A stretch of 25,224 nucleotides of DNA from Bordetella parapertussis (GTDB lineage: Bacteria; Pseudomonadota; Gammaproteobacteria; Burkholderiales; Burkholderiaceae_D): contig CAMCXB010000035.1 in assembly GCA_945883145.1 (NCBI GenBank), positions 1 through 25,224 on the forward strand. Direction: 5' to 3'. The notes beneath the pieces were generated by a model, which was given only the letters and a program-made list of their open reading frames with translations, did not search any database and was not told where the DNA came from. Positions 16,104 through 25,115 of this stretch are shown here, piece by piece (position 1 is the stretch's first letter; each line of letters begins with the position of its first letter). Position numbers and translations under genes: made by a program.

Positions 16104-17762
16104 TTATTGACTCTCTTTTTTTATGGGCTCTGGATCAACTTCAATAGAAAAATCAATTGCAGTTTCTTCTGCATCAAAATCAGTATTGCTAGGGAGATCG
16201 ATCTTGAGTTCAATTTGTTCTTTCATATCAGTTTTTTTGTCTACAGAAACGAGATTAGGAAAGAGAATAATTAAGGTAACCATCAAGACTTGTATAACAA
16301 CAAAGGGTACTGCTCCCCAATAGATATCGCTAGTCTTAATTTCTTTGGGTGCGACTGAGCGTAAATAAAATAAAGCAAATCCAAATGGCGGATGCATAAA
16401 GGAAGTTTGCATATTTACTGAGAGTAGTACGCCAAACCAAATTAAATCAATCCCCATTTTGTCTGCTACAGGGCCGACCAGTGGAACAAGAATAAAAGCC
16501 AATTCAAAGAAATCTAAGAAAAATGCGAGTACGAAAAATAAGATATTAACTGCGATAAGAAATCCAGCATTACCACCTGGTAGAGAAGTGAGTAAGTGTT
16601 CAACCCAAAGATCACCATTCACACCACGAAAAACTAAAGAGAAAACACTAGATCCAATTAAAATAAATAAAACAAAGCAAGATAATCGTGTGCTTGAGTT
16701 CATTGCTTGTTTAAGTAGATCCCAACTTAATCTGCGATTTAATACCGCCAGAATTAAAGCACCAAGAGCGCCTAATCCGCCGCCTTCAGTTGGTGTAGCA
16801 ATGCCAACAAAGATCGTGCCTAGTACTAAAAAAATCAGAGCCAGTGGTGGCACAAGGGCTAGCACTACTTTTTCTGCCATACGTGACAACAGATCTAGCT
16901 GAAATTTGCGATTTAATATGGCAGCGCTTAAAGCAAAGGCAACACCAACTACACCACTATAAATACCAATTTCATCGCTAGCGAGTTTGGTTGTTGTGCT
17001 TAAATAAAATTTTCCAAATAAGTAGCTGATACCTATTGCCATGCCCATTAATACAAACAAAGACTGTGCGCCACTATCGCCATTTTCTTGACGTAGATTG
17101 CGTGCTTCAAGTGGCAGAGCAGGTAAGGATTGTGGTTTAAAGATTGAGATACCAAAGATATAGAGCGCGTACATGGCAGTTAGGCATAGTCCAGGTAAGA
17201 AAGCAGCCTGATACATGTCGCCTACTGAGCGTCCTAATTGATCTGCCATCACAATTAAGACGATAGAGGGAGGAATGATTTGTGCTAAGGTTCCTGAAGC
17301 TGCAATAACGCCCGATGCGATTTTCTTATCATAGCCATAGCGCAGCATGACGGGTAAGGAGATCAGACCCATAGAGATGACAGAAGCAGCCACCACTCCG
17401 GTAGTCGCAGCGAGTAATGCTCCTACAAAAATCACGGCATAAGCAATTCCACCGCGTAGAGGTCCAAATAACTGTCCTATGGTGTCGAGCAAATCCTCAG
17501 CCATACCAGAGCGTTCAAGGATTAATCCCATCATAGTAAAAAATGGAATCGCTAATAAGGTGTCATTCGACATGATGCCGAATAATCGATTGGGTAGGGC
17601 TTGTAATAATTCAGGTTTGAGTAAACCGACTTGTATACCTATGAAGCCAAAAAACAATCCATTTGCTGCGAGTGAGAAGGCAACTGGAAAGCCAGATAAT
17701 AAAAATATCACTAGTGTGAAGAACATGACAGGTGCCATGTTCGCAATTAGAAATTCCGTCAT
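16104..17762 (-). CDS. dctM: TRAP transporter large permease, DctM family (FcbT3 type)
   Basis: A 552-residue integral membrane protein, the transport subunit of the TRAP system. Family motifs: LLSGFPVAFSLAANGLFFG near the N-terminus, LLAIPFFTMMGLILERSGMA (69-88), LLAATTGVVAASVISMG (117-133), SGTLAQIIPPSIVLIVMADQ (156-175) and IATPTEGGGLGALGALILAV (321-340). It is about 120 residues longer than the common 425-430-residue DctM. The extra sequence is an insertion with additional membrane segments (about 220-300) and a charged C-terminal tail after about 508, rich in Asp/Glu. The insertion fits the larger COG4664-type permeases that partner COG4663 binding proteins such as the one encoded at 13150. 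It lies 17 bp downstream of dctQ on the minus strand. Confidence 0.94.
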   Translation of the reverse strand: MTEFLIANMAPVMFFTLVIFLLSGFPVAFSLAANGLFFGFIGIQVGLLKPELLQALPNRLFGIMSNDTLLAIPFFTMMGLILERSGMAEDLLDTIGQLFGPLRGGIAYAVIFVGALLAATTGVVAASVISMGLISLPVMLRYGYDKKIASGVIAASGTLAQIIPPSIVLIVMADQLGRSVGDMYQAAFLPGLCLTAMYALYIFGISIFKPQSLPALPLEARNLRQENGDSGAQSLFVLMGMAIGISYLFGKFYLSTTTKLASDEIGIYSGVVGVAFALSAAILNRKFQLDLLSRMAEKVVLALVPPLALIFLVLGTIFVGIATPTEGGGLGALGALILAVLNRRLSWDLLKQAMNSSTRLSCFVLFILIGSSVFSLVFRGVNGDLWVEHLLTSLPGGNAGFLIAVNILFFVLAFFLDFFELAFILVPLVGPVADKMGIDLIWFGVLLSVNMQTSFMHPPFGFALFYLRSVAPKEIKTSDIYWGAVPFVVIQVLMVTLIILFPNLVSVDKKTDMKEQIELKIDLPSNTDFDAEETAIDFSIEVDPEPIKKESQ

Positions 17763-17779
17763 GATGGTTTCTCAATTCA

Positions 17780-18361
17780 TTAAAGTTGGTTCGCTGCTTT
17801 AATCGCTTGAATTTCATCTTCAGGCGTGACGGTTTGTTTTTCAAAAGCTCTTAATTCAACTTTGCCCATCAAATAACCTAAGCGCTTAATTAATTCAGAA
17901 AATCCTTGTAGGGTGAGTAAGAAGAATCCTACGGGGATAAGTAATTTCGCTGGCCATATGATTAAACCGCCTGCGTTACTAGAGACTTCTTGATTCCTTA
18001 AGGATTCAACCGCATAAGGCGTAGCAAAATAGAGGATGAGTAGCGTGGTGGGCAGTAAGAAGAAGGTGAAGCCAAAGACATCTATCCAGACTTGTGTGCG
18101 TTTTGAAAATTTACCAACGATGACATCGATGCGTACATGTTCATTGCGACGCAAGGTATAGGAAGAAGCGAGTAAGAAGATAGCGCTGAATAAGTACCAT
18201 TGAATTTCTAGCCAAGCGTTTGAGCTAGTGTTGAAGGTGTAGCGTATCAATGCATTGCCACTACAAATAAGCACAGCAACTAATAAAGCCCAACTAATGG
18301 CGAGTCCTATTTTTTCATTCAGTGCATCGATATATTTTGAAATTAAAAGAAGGGCAGACAT
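17780..18361 (-). CDS. dctQ: TRAP transporter small permease, DctQ family
   Basis: A 193-residue protein with four hydrophobic segments, the small membrane subunit of the TRAP transporter. Typical features: WALLVAVLICSGNALIRYTF in the first segment, SNAWLEIQWYLFSAIFLLAS in the second, followed by YTLRRNEHVRIDVI, the near-invariant R-x-x-x-HVR-x-D element of DctQ, and a charged cytoplasmic C-terminus. The ATG at 18361 is chosen because it puts the start just before the first amphipathic helix; an ATG 22 codons upstream (18427) adds a poorly conserved-looking polar stretch. Neither start has a strong ribosome binding site. It is followed after 17 bp by dctM and is the first gene of that pair. 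Confidence 0.9.
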   Translation of the reverse strand: MSALLLISKYIDALNEKIGLAISWALLVAVLICSGNALIRYTFNTSSNAWLEIQWYLFSAIFLLASSYTLRRNEHVRIDVIVGKFSKRTQVWIDVFGFTFFLLPTTLLILYFATPYAVESLRNQEVSSNAGGLIIWPAKLLIPVGFFLLTLQGFSELIKRLGYLMGKVELRAFEKQTVTPEDEIQAIKAANQL

Positions 18362-18600
18362 GATTTCTTTCGTTTTAATGATTGGTGGTTGAAAGATATT
18401 TTTATTATTGAAGTGGTGAGTCACCAATGCTGCGATCCGCTAATTTAAGAAAGTCTTAAAGCGGGGACAAAGGCTGGGGGGAATTTAGCTTGTCTCTGAT
18501 GAAGAATTCAATACTGCTCTGTTACGCAATACTGTTTTGTTTATCGATTATTGAAATGAATTTGCGCACTGATGTTTTAACACAACGAGAAAAGCCAATA

Positions 18601-18635
18601 AAAAAAGCATCCCGATCGTGTGATCGGAATGCTTA
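18601..18635 (-). terminator. Intrinsic terminator after argH
   Basis: On the minus strand, a 13-bp stem (18634-18622 with 18617-18605, one G-U pair) and a four-base loop are followed by a T tract, starting about 50 bases beyond the argH stop. Confidence 0.88.
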
Positions 18636-18684
18636 GTGTGTTGCAGTTGAGTGTGAGTATGTTTATTGAATTTTAGAAAATAGC

Positions 18685-20079
18685 TTAAGCCAGTAATTTT
18701 CGTAATCGTTGAATAGCTGCTTTTACCTGAGCAGGAGCGGCACCGCCTAAATGATTTCTTGCAGCGACTGAGCCTTCTAGCGTTAAGACTGCATGAATAT
18801 CTTCGGTGATTAAGGGTGAGAAGGCTTGTAGTTCTTTGGTGGAGAGTTCAGCTAGATCGCAGTTTCGCTCCACACAATGACGTACAGCCATCGCAACTGC
18901 TTCATGTGCATCGCGGAATGGCAAGCCTTTCTTTACCAAATAATCAGCGAGATCAGTGGCAGTAGCATAACCTTGCAACGCAGCTGCACGCATAGCATCT
19001 GCTTTGACGTGTATACCAGTCGCCATATCAGCAAAAATACGTAAGGTATCAATCAGTGTGTCCACCGTATCAAACAAAGGCTCTTTATCTTCTTGATTGT
19101 CTTTGTTGTAGGCGAGTGGCTGTCCCTTCATTAAAGTTAACAAGCCAACTAAGTGGCCATTTACTCTGCCAGTTTTACCACGCGCTAATTCAGGCACATC
19201 CGGATTTTTTTTCTGCGGCATGATCGATGAGCCAGTGCAAAAACGATCGGCAATATCAATAAAGCCGACTCGTGGACTCATCCATATAATCAACTCTTCA
19301 GATAAACGCGAAATATGCGTCATGATCAGTGCTGCTGCTGCACAAAACTCGATTGCAAAATCACGATCAGAGACAGCATCTAATGAGTTATGGCAGACAT
19401 CATCAAAGCCCAGAGTTTTTGCGACACGTTCACGATCAATCGGAAAGGTTGTGCCTGCTAATGCGGCAGCGCCTAGTGGCAAACGATTGATACGTTTTCT
19501 ACAATCAGTTAAGCGTTCAGCATCACGACCAAACATTTCTACATAAGCCAACATGTGATGTCCAAAGGTGACAGGCTGCGCGACTTGCATGTGGGTGAAG
19601 CCAGGCATGATAGTGTCAGCATGTTTTTCTGCTAAATCAATTAAGGCTAATCGCAGATCACGTAGTAATTTTTGTATGTCATCAATCGCAGCACGTAAAT
19701 AAAGTCGTATATCTGTCGCTACTTGATCGTTGCGTGAACGACCAGTGTGTAAACGTTTGCCTGCATCGCCAACTAATTCAGTTAAACGTTTTTCAATATT
19801 CAGGTGTACATCTTCTAGATCGAGTAACCACTCGAATTTTCCGCTATTGATTTCTTCTAGAATTTGCTGCATGCCGCGTTGAATGTCAGCATAGTCTTGT
19901 GCTGTGATGATCTGTTGATGTGCCAACATCTCGGCATGTGCTAGCGAGCCTTGAATATCAACGTGAGCGAGTCTATGGTCAAAAAATACAGAAGCGGTAT
20001 AGCGTTTAACTAAATCAGATACGGGCTCGGAAAATCGTGCGGACCATGCTTCATTTTTTTTAGAAAACTGTTCGGTCAT
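18685..20079 (-). CDS. argH: Argininosuccinate lyase
   Basis: A 464-residue cytoplasmic enzyme that splits argininosuccinate into arginine and fumarate, the last step of arginine synthesis. It belongs to the fumarase/aspartase superfamily and is a homotetramer. Motifs in order: HTGRSRNDQVATD (111-123), GFTHMQVAQPVTFGHH (160-175, catalytic His163) and the signature GSSIMPQKKNPD (283-294) with the catalytic serine on the mobile loop. The length is typical. It lies 92 bp downstream of ppc on the same strand and ends in its own terminator; the two may be co-transcribed. Confidence 0.98.
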   Translation of the reverse strand: MTEQFSKKNEAWSARFSEPVSDLVKRYTASVFFDHRLAHVDIQGSLAHAEMLAHQQIITAQDYADIQRGMQQILEEINSGKFEWLLDLEDVHLNIEKRLTELVGDAGKRLHTGRSRNDQVATDIRLYLRAAIDDIQKLLRDLRLALIDLAEKHADTIMPGFTHMQVAQPVTFGHHMLAYVEMFGRDAERLTDCRKRINRLPLGAAALAGTTFPIDRERVAKTLGFDDVCHNSLDAVSDRDFAIEFCAAAALIMTHISRLSEELIIWMSPRVGFIDIADRFCTGSSIMPQKKNPDVPELARGKTGRVNGHLVGLLTLMKGQPLAYNKDNQEDKEPLFDTVDTLIDTLRIFADMATGIHVKADAMRAAALQGYATATDLADYLVKKGLPFRDAHEAVAMAVRHCVERNCDLAELSTKELQAFSPLITEDIHAVLTLEGSVAARNHLGGAAPAQVKAAIQRLRKLLA

Positions 20080-20171
20080 ATGATGTCTTTAGTGGTGTCT
20101 TAGGTGCGACTAGTCGTTAAATTGCTGAAATAGTTGAAATTATAAGGTAGCGCGCGTGAATCTCAGTTTCA

Positions 20172-23021
20172 TTAACCTGTATTGCGTAAACCTGCTGCAA
20201 TACCATTAATAGTGAGATGTATGCCTCGATGTACCCGTATATCGGCTTTTCTACCATCGTCTTTCCATGAGCGATGACGTTTAATCAGCTCTACCTGTAA
20301 ATGATTGAGTGGATCGAGATAAGCAAAGCGATTTTTAATCGAGCGTGCCAATGTAGGATTATTCGTTAATCTTTCACGTGTACCTGTCACTTGTGATAAA
20401 CAATCATTAGTAAGTGAAAGTTCTGTTGAAATGCGTTTGAAGATTAGATTACGCAATTTTTTGTCTGCGACTAAACCAGCATAGCGCGAAGCGACTGCTA
20501 AATCAGTTTTGGCAAGCACCATTTCCATATTCGCTAACAGGGTAGAAAAGAATGGCCATTCTTTATGCATTGCACGCAGTAGCGCGATTTTTTTGGTTTT
20601 ACTTAGCGAGCTCTCTTGCTCTAACCAAGTAGAGATGGCACTGCCAAAGCCATACCAGCCCGGAAGCAGTAAACGACATTGTCCCCATGAGAAGCCCCAT
20701 GGAATAGCACGTAAATCTTCTATGCGTCGAGTTGATTTTCTGGAAGCAGGGCGTGAACCAATATTGAGTTCAGCAATTTCAGCAATCGGTGTAGCAGCAA
20801 AAAAATAATCAGTAAAGCCTGGTGTTTCATAGACGAGATTGCGATAAGCACGATAAGCGAGTTCAGATAGTTCTTCCATCACGCTTTCGAATTCAGCTAA
20901 ACGCTTTGCGCGTTTTCCTTCCTTGATGGGGGGCATTAAACTCGCTTCCATCACAGCAGCAACCACTAGCTCTAAATTACGATGACCAATTTCAGGATTG
21001 GAAAATTTAGAGGCAATGATTTCACCCTGTTCTGTTAGTCTGAATTGACCATTCACTGTGCCGCTAGGTTGAGCCAATATAGCTTCATGGCTAGGGCCGC
21101 CTCCACGACCGACTGTGCCGCCTCGCCCATGGAATAAACGTAGTTTGACATGATGTTTGTTGAAAATTTTTACTAACTCTGTTTCAGCTTTGTAGAGTTC
21201 CCAGTTTGATGTGAGAAATCCACCATCTTTATTCGAGTCTGAATAACCTAACATGACCTCTTGCAATTCACCTTGCTGATGAACCAGTGCACGTATTTCA
21301 GGGATGGATAGCAAACCATCCATGATGTCAGCCGCTACACGTAAATCTGGGATGGTTTCAAACAAAGGAATAACCATCAGTTCTGCATCTTGTTTGCCGC
21401 TCTCCGCATCAGTGCAAAATAGACCGGTTTCTTTTTGCAATAAAAATACTTCTAAGAGATCAGACACACTTTCAGTGTGAGAAATAATGTAATTGCGAAT
21501 GGCTTTACTACCGAATTGTTTACGTATATTGCGCGCCATTTGTAAGATGGTTAATTCTGATTGTGTGAGTTCTGAATAGCTTGTGTAAGGCGAGTACAGT
21601 AGACGTGGTTGTTGTAGCTGACTTAAGAGTAACGAAATTTTTTCTTCTTCACTCAAGCTAGCGTAATCTTTTACAACGTTTGCAGCTTTGAATAATTCGG
21701 ATAAAACTTGTTCATGCACATCTGAACTTTGGCGCATATCTAAGGTAGCGAGATGAAAACCAAAAATTTGTACAGCACGTTGTAAAGCATGCAGTCGTTT
21801 GCGAATTAAAGCTGCACCATGATTAGCTATTAGAGATACGGCAATAATGTCTAAATCTTGCAAAAATTCTTCACCATGCTCGTAAGGCTCTAGCACGCCG
21901 ACTTCTTTGCGTTGTATGGCGATACCTAGTTTTCTAGCAGTGGCAGCAAGTCGTGCATAGACGCTAATGAGTGCACGTCGATAAGGTTCATCAGTACGAT
22001 GTGGTGAATTATCTGGTGAAGCTTCTGCCATTGCTTGAAGAGCGGGGCTAACAGCTACTAACAGCGTGGAGATAGAAAGTTCAGCGCCGAGTGTATGTAC
22101 TTCTTCACAATAAAAATCGAAAATCGTCGTCGATTGTCTTGCCATGGCTTGTGACATCGTGTCAGCATTCACATTCGGATTGCCATCTCTATCGCCACCA
22201 ATCCAGCTACCCATTTGCACAAAAGGTGGCAAGGTGGTTCTTTTTGCACGAGAATTTTTGACAGAAAATACTGCTGCACATTCTGTTTCTAACTCATCAA
22301 ACAAAGCAGGTAATTCACGCAAGAAGGTGATACGGTAATACGAGAGTGCATTATCAATTTCATCTTCAACTGTGAGTTTGGAATAACGCAGCATACGCGT
22401 TTGCCACAGGGTGGCGACTTCTGCATGGAGTAATTCTAAATTTCGCGCTCGCTCACTTGGGGTGAGTGGTAAATCACGTGCTGCTAGTAAGCGTGCAATT
22501 TCACGCTCTGCATCGAGTATGCTTTTGCGTTGTACTTCTGTGGGATGCGCAGTTAATACCGGTGAGATCAAGGCTTCCGTAAAAAAACTCTGCACTGCAG
22601 AAGCAGTTACACCTGCATCATGTAATTTTGTGAGTGTAGAAGCAATACTACCGGCTTGTGATGCAGAGCCAGCTAACAAATGTGCGCGTCTGCGGCGATT
22701 GTGATGTTGATCTTCAGCGATATTAGCGAGATGAGAAAAATAAGAGAAAGCACGTACTACAGAATTGGTTTGATCACGCGTCAGTTTTTTTAATAACTTA
22801 TCTAAATTTGCTCCTGCAGCAGGATCGGATTCACGCCGAAAACGTACAGCAGTTTGACGTATGGTCTCTACGACATGAAATACTGCTTCCCCTTCTTGAT
22901 GGCGAAGTACCTCACCGAGTATGCGTCCAAGCAGACGTATGTCTTCTTTAAGAGGTGCATCTTTATCTGTTTTGGTGGAACTGCGCGCTGTACGAGTTGT
23001 GCGAGGTGGGTGAGTTGCCAT
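20172..23021 (-). CDS. ppc: Phosphoenolpyruvate carboxylase
   Basis: A 949-residue cytoplasmic enzyme that carboxylates phosphoenolpyruvate to oxaloacetate, replenishing the TCA cycle. With the ATG at 23021, the catalytic His is in LTAHPTEVQRKS (156-167), followed by GSWIGGDRDGNPNV (271-284), EVMLGYSDSNKDGGF, the glycine-rich loop FHGRGGTVGRGGGPSH (630-645) and the conserved C-terminal end LTINGIAAGLRNTG. An in-frame TTG 15 codons upstream gives a longer form; neither start has a clear ribosome binding site, and the ATG places the conserved KEDIRLLGRIL at the usual distance. The gene is divergent from hemC, as in betaproteobacteria I recall, and lies upstream of argH. The first 30 or so residues are Thr/Arg-rich and probably flexible. 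Confidence 0.97.
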   Translation of the reverse strand: MATHPPRTTRTARSSTKTDKDAPLKEDIRLLGRILGEVLRHQEGEAVFHVVETIRQTAVRFRRESDPAAGANLDKLLKKLTRDQTNSVVRAFSYFSHLANIAEDQHHNRRRRAHLLAGSASQAGSIASTLTKLHDAGVTASAVQSFFTEALISPVLTAHPTEVQRKSILDAEREIARLLAARDLPLTPSERARNLELLHAEVATLWQTRMLRYSKLTVEDEIDNALSYYRITFLRELPALFDELETECAAVFSVKNSRAKRTTLPPFVQMGSWIGGDRDGNPNVNADTMSQAMARQSTTIFDFYCEEVHTLGAELSISTLLVAVSPALQAMAEASPDNSPHRTDEPYRRALISVYARLAATARKLGIAIQRKEVGVLEPYEHGEEFLQDLDIIAVSLIANHGAALIRKRLHALQRAVQIFGFHLATLDMRQSSDVHEQVLSELFKAANVVKDYASLSEEEKISLLLSQLQQPRLLYSPYTSYSELTQSELTILQMARNIRKQFGSKAIRNYIISHTESVSDLLEVFLLQKETGLFCTDAESGKQDAELMVIPLFETIPDLRVAADIMDGLLSIPEIRALVHQQGELQEVMLGYSDSNKDGGFLTSNWELYKAETELVKIFNKHHVKLRLFHGRGGTVGRGGGPSHEAILAQPSGTVNGQFRLTEQGEIIASKFSNPEIGHRNLELVVAAVMEASLMPPIKEGKRAKRLAEFESVMEELSELAYRAYRNLVYETPGFTDYFFAATPIAEIAELNIGSRPASRKSTRRIEDLRAIPWGFSWGQCRLLLPGWYGFGSAISTWLEQESSLSKTKKIALLRAMHKEWPFFSTLLANMEMVLAKTDLAVASRYAGLVADKKLRNLIFKRISTELSLTNDCLSQVTGTRERLTNNPTLARSIKNRFAYLDPLNHLQVELIKRHRSWKDDGRKADIRVHRGIHLTINGIAAGLRNTG

Positions 23022-23279
23022 GGCTGATAGTTGAGCTAGTAAGACATAGTCGGAACGCCTGTGCAAACGAATGCAGCATGACGCTAAATTACTTTTGTTT
23101 CAGTTAACTTATTACTGATCATTTAATAAGCTGAATAGTCACAGCAATGGACACCTTCTTCTCGATTGACTGTTCCTTTAGCAGGCTGATTCTATTGTGC
23201 TGCATGATAGAATTCATTCAATTTTTTTAGCAAGTCAAACTAGGTCGACAATCAAGCTGACCAATTCTTCAAAGGGGTT
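23022..23279. promoter_or_regulatory. Divergent ppc/hemC promoter region
   Basis: About 258 bp between two divergently read genes, so both promoters must lie here. A TTGACT (near 23166) and a TAGAAT (near 23206) are weak candidate elements for hemC but are not well spaced. AAAGGGG (23271-23277) is the hemC ribosome binding site. Confidence 0.4.
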
Positions 23280-23282
23280 GTG

Positions 23283-24242
23283 GTGAACGCATCGTTTTCT
23301 GGAAAATTAGTGATCGCCACGCGTGAGAGTCGTCTCGCCATGTGGCAAGCTGAAACCGTCCGCGACCGCTTGCTTGAATTATATCCTCACAGTAGCGTGG
23401 AAATACTAGGAATGACCACCCGCGGCGACCAAATTTTGGACCGTACCTTATCCAAAGTGGGTGGCAAAGGCTTGTTTGTGAAAGAACTCGAAGTCGCTAT
23501 GCAAAATGGTGAGGCAGATCTCGCGGTGCATTCACTTAAAGATGTGCCTATGGAGTTACCAATCGGGTTTGAATTAGCTGCCGTATTAGAAAGAGAAGAT
23601 CCACGTGACGCATTTGTTTCGAATGATTTTGCTAGCTTGGATGCCTTACCCGATGGCGCTATTGTTGGCACCAGTAGTTTACGTCGCCAAGCAATGATTG
23701 CAGCGCGTTTCCCTAAGCTGATTATTCATCCTTTGCGCGGTAATCTGGATACACGCTTATCTAAGTTGGATCGCGGTGAATATGCCGCAATTATTTTGGC
23801 GGCTGCCGGTTTGAAACGCTTGGGCATGGCTGAACGTATACGATCCTTCATCGCGCCTGAACAAAGTCTGCCTGCCCCTGGTCAGGGTGCAATGGCGATA
23901 GAAATTACCTCTGGTCGTCCAGAATTGCAGGCATTACTCGATCCGCTAAATCACTCGGATAGTGAACGAGCAGTGCGAGCAGAGCGCACCTTGTCGCGTA
24001 ATTTTGGTGGAAGTTGTCAAATTCCTTTGGCAGCTTTTGCTACGATCGATAAGGATGTGATGCACTTACGCGCTATGGTGGCAACACCCGATGGTAAGCG
24101 TATTGCTCAAGCTTCTATTCATGGGCCGGCAAACAATCCAGAAGCGCTGGGACATGAGATTGCAGATGCTCTGCTAGCACAAGATGCGAAATCGATTCTT
24201 GCTGCATGTGAGACTGAGCCTAGTGGAGACTCTGCAGCTTAA
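23283..24242 (+). CDS. hemC: Hydroxymethylbilane synthase (porphobilinogen deaminase)
   Basis: A 319-residue cytoplasmic enzyme that joins four porphobilinogens into hydroxymethylbilane using a covalently bound dipyrromethane cofactor. Motifs: VIATRESRLAMWQA at the start, TTRGDQILDRTLSKVGGKGL, LAVHSLKDVP with the catalytic Asp87, GTSSLRRQA, HPLRGNLDTRL and FGGSCQIPLAA, whose Cys245 anchors the cofactor. Two adjacent GTG codons (23280 and 23283) can start the frame; the second is preferred because it lies five bases after AAAGGGG, against two for the first. The length is normal. It leads the hemC-hemD-hemX run, with a 105-bp gap before hemD. Confidence 0.97.
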   Translation: MNASFSGKLVIATRESRLAMWQAETVRDRLLELYPHSSVEILGMTTRGDQILDRTLSKVGGKGLFVKELEVAMQNGEADLAVHSLKDVPMELPIGFELAAVLEREDPRDAFVSNDFASLDALPDGAIVGTSSLRRQAMIAARFPKLIIHPLRGNLDTRLSKLDRGEYAAIILAAAGLKRLGMAERIRSFIAPEQSLPAPGQGAMAIEITSGRPELQALLDPLNHSDSERAVRAERTLSRNFGGSCQIPLAAFATIDKDVMHLRAMVATPDGKRIAQASIHGPANNPEALGHEIADALLAQDAKSILAACETEPSGDSAA

Positions 24243-24347
24243 GCTCGTCATTGATCAAGTGGTTTCAAGTAAAACGCTTAGCCCTCTTTGTTAAGGTTGC
24301 AAAGCGTAATTTCCTGTCATGTAATCTCACATGTGGACGATTAAGCA

Positions 24348-25115
24348 GTGAATCCTGTTGTCATAACCAGACCCGCTGCACAGGCAGAGGCATTGGCTCT
24401 GCGACTTTCTGCATCTGGTTGTCCAGTGCGGCTTTTCCCTTTATTGGAAATTCAACCGCTAGCTGATACGACAGAGTTGAGCGCCACTCTCGCCAAGTTA
24501 AACGACTATGCCATGGTGGCTTTTGTGAGTCCGAATGCGATTGATGCGGTGTTTGCCCATCTCACTGACTGGCCTAGAAATGTGATTGCTGCTGTGGTGG
24601 GTGAGGGTAGTCGAATCGCATTAGCGCGGCATGGTGTGACTGATGCAAACGCTACCATCATCTCTCCTAGCGACAAACAACGCACCGATTCAGAAACCTT
24701 GCTCTTAGAGCTAGATCTTGAGACATTACGCGGTAAAAAAGTCTTAATCGTTCGAGCAGAAAGCGGACGCGAGTTATTGGCGGATCAATTGCGTGCTGCG
24801 GGAGTTCATGTTGAGCAGATCGTGGCTTACCAACGTCTTGCACCGACTTTAGATGAAGCACGAATCATTGCACTTCGCGCTTTATTAGCTGAGCAAAATG
24901 ATTGGATAATCACCAGCTCCGAGGCGCTACGTCTGCTAAAACAGATGGTTGAACAAGTCGATCCTGCAGTCGGATGGCAGTATATGCAAAACAAAACTCT
25001 GATTATTCCTCATCCTCGTATTGCAGAAACTGCTAAGGAATGTGGATTTACCCAAATAAACCTGTGCGGATCAGGCGACGAAGCCTTGTTTGGCGCGATA
25101 CAATCACGGACATGA
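24348..25115 (+). CDS. hemD: Uroporphyrinogen-III synthase
   Basis: A 255-residue cytoplasmic enzyme that closes hydroxymethylbilane with inversion of ring D to give uroporphyrinogen III, the branch point to haem and sirohaem. The fold is two alpha/beta domains with few fixed residues. The N-terminal VVITRPAAQAEALALRLSA, then FVSPNAIDAVFAHL, the KKVLIVRAESGRELLADQL segment opening the second domain, and IITSSEALRLL are typical. The start is GTG (24348), with GGA about ten bases upstream. Its stop overlaps the next start codon (ATGA), indicating translational coupling with hemX. Confidence 0.94.
   Translation: MNPVVITRPAAQAEALALRLSASGCPVRLFPLLEIQPLADTTELSATLAKLNDYAMVAFVSPNAIDAVFAHLTDWPRNVIAAVVGEGSRIALARHGVTDANATIISPSDKQRTDSETLLLELDLETLRGKKVLIVRAESGRELLADQLRAAGVHVEQIVAYQRLAPTLDEARIIALRALLAEQNDWIITSSEALRLLKQMVEQVDPAVGWQYMQNKTLIIPHPRIAETAKECGFTQINLCGSGDEALFGAIQSRT

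Noticed and set aside
16459..16902. 147-codon open frame opposite dctM
   Set aside because: Lys/Thr/Ser-rich shadow of the hydrophobic dctM codons; no ribosome binding site or family resemblance.
24275..24315. Hairpin (ACGCTT/AAGCGT) between hemC and hemD
   Set aside because: Only six pairs with a long loop and no T tract; unlikely to terminate within the hem run.
24251..24466. 71-codon open frame spanning the hemC-hemD gap
   Set aside because: It overlaps the conserved hemD N-terminus in another frame and has no supporting features.
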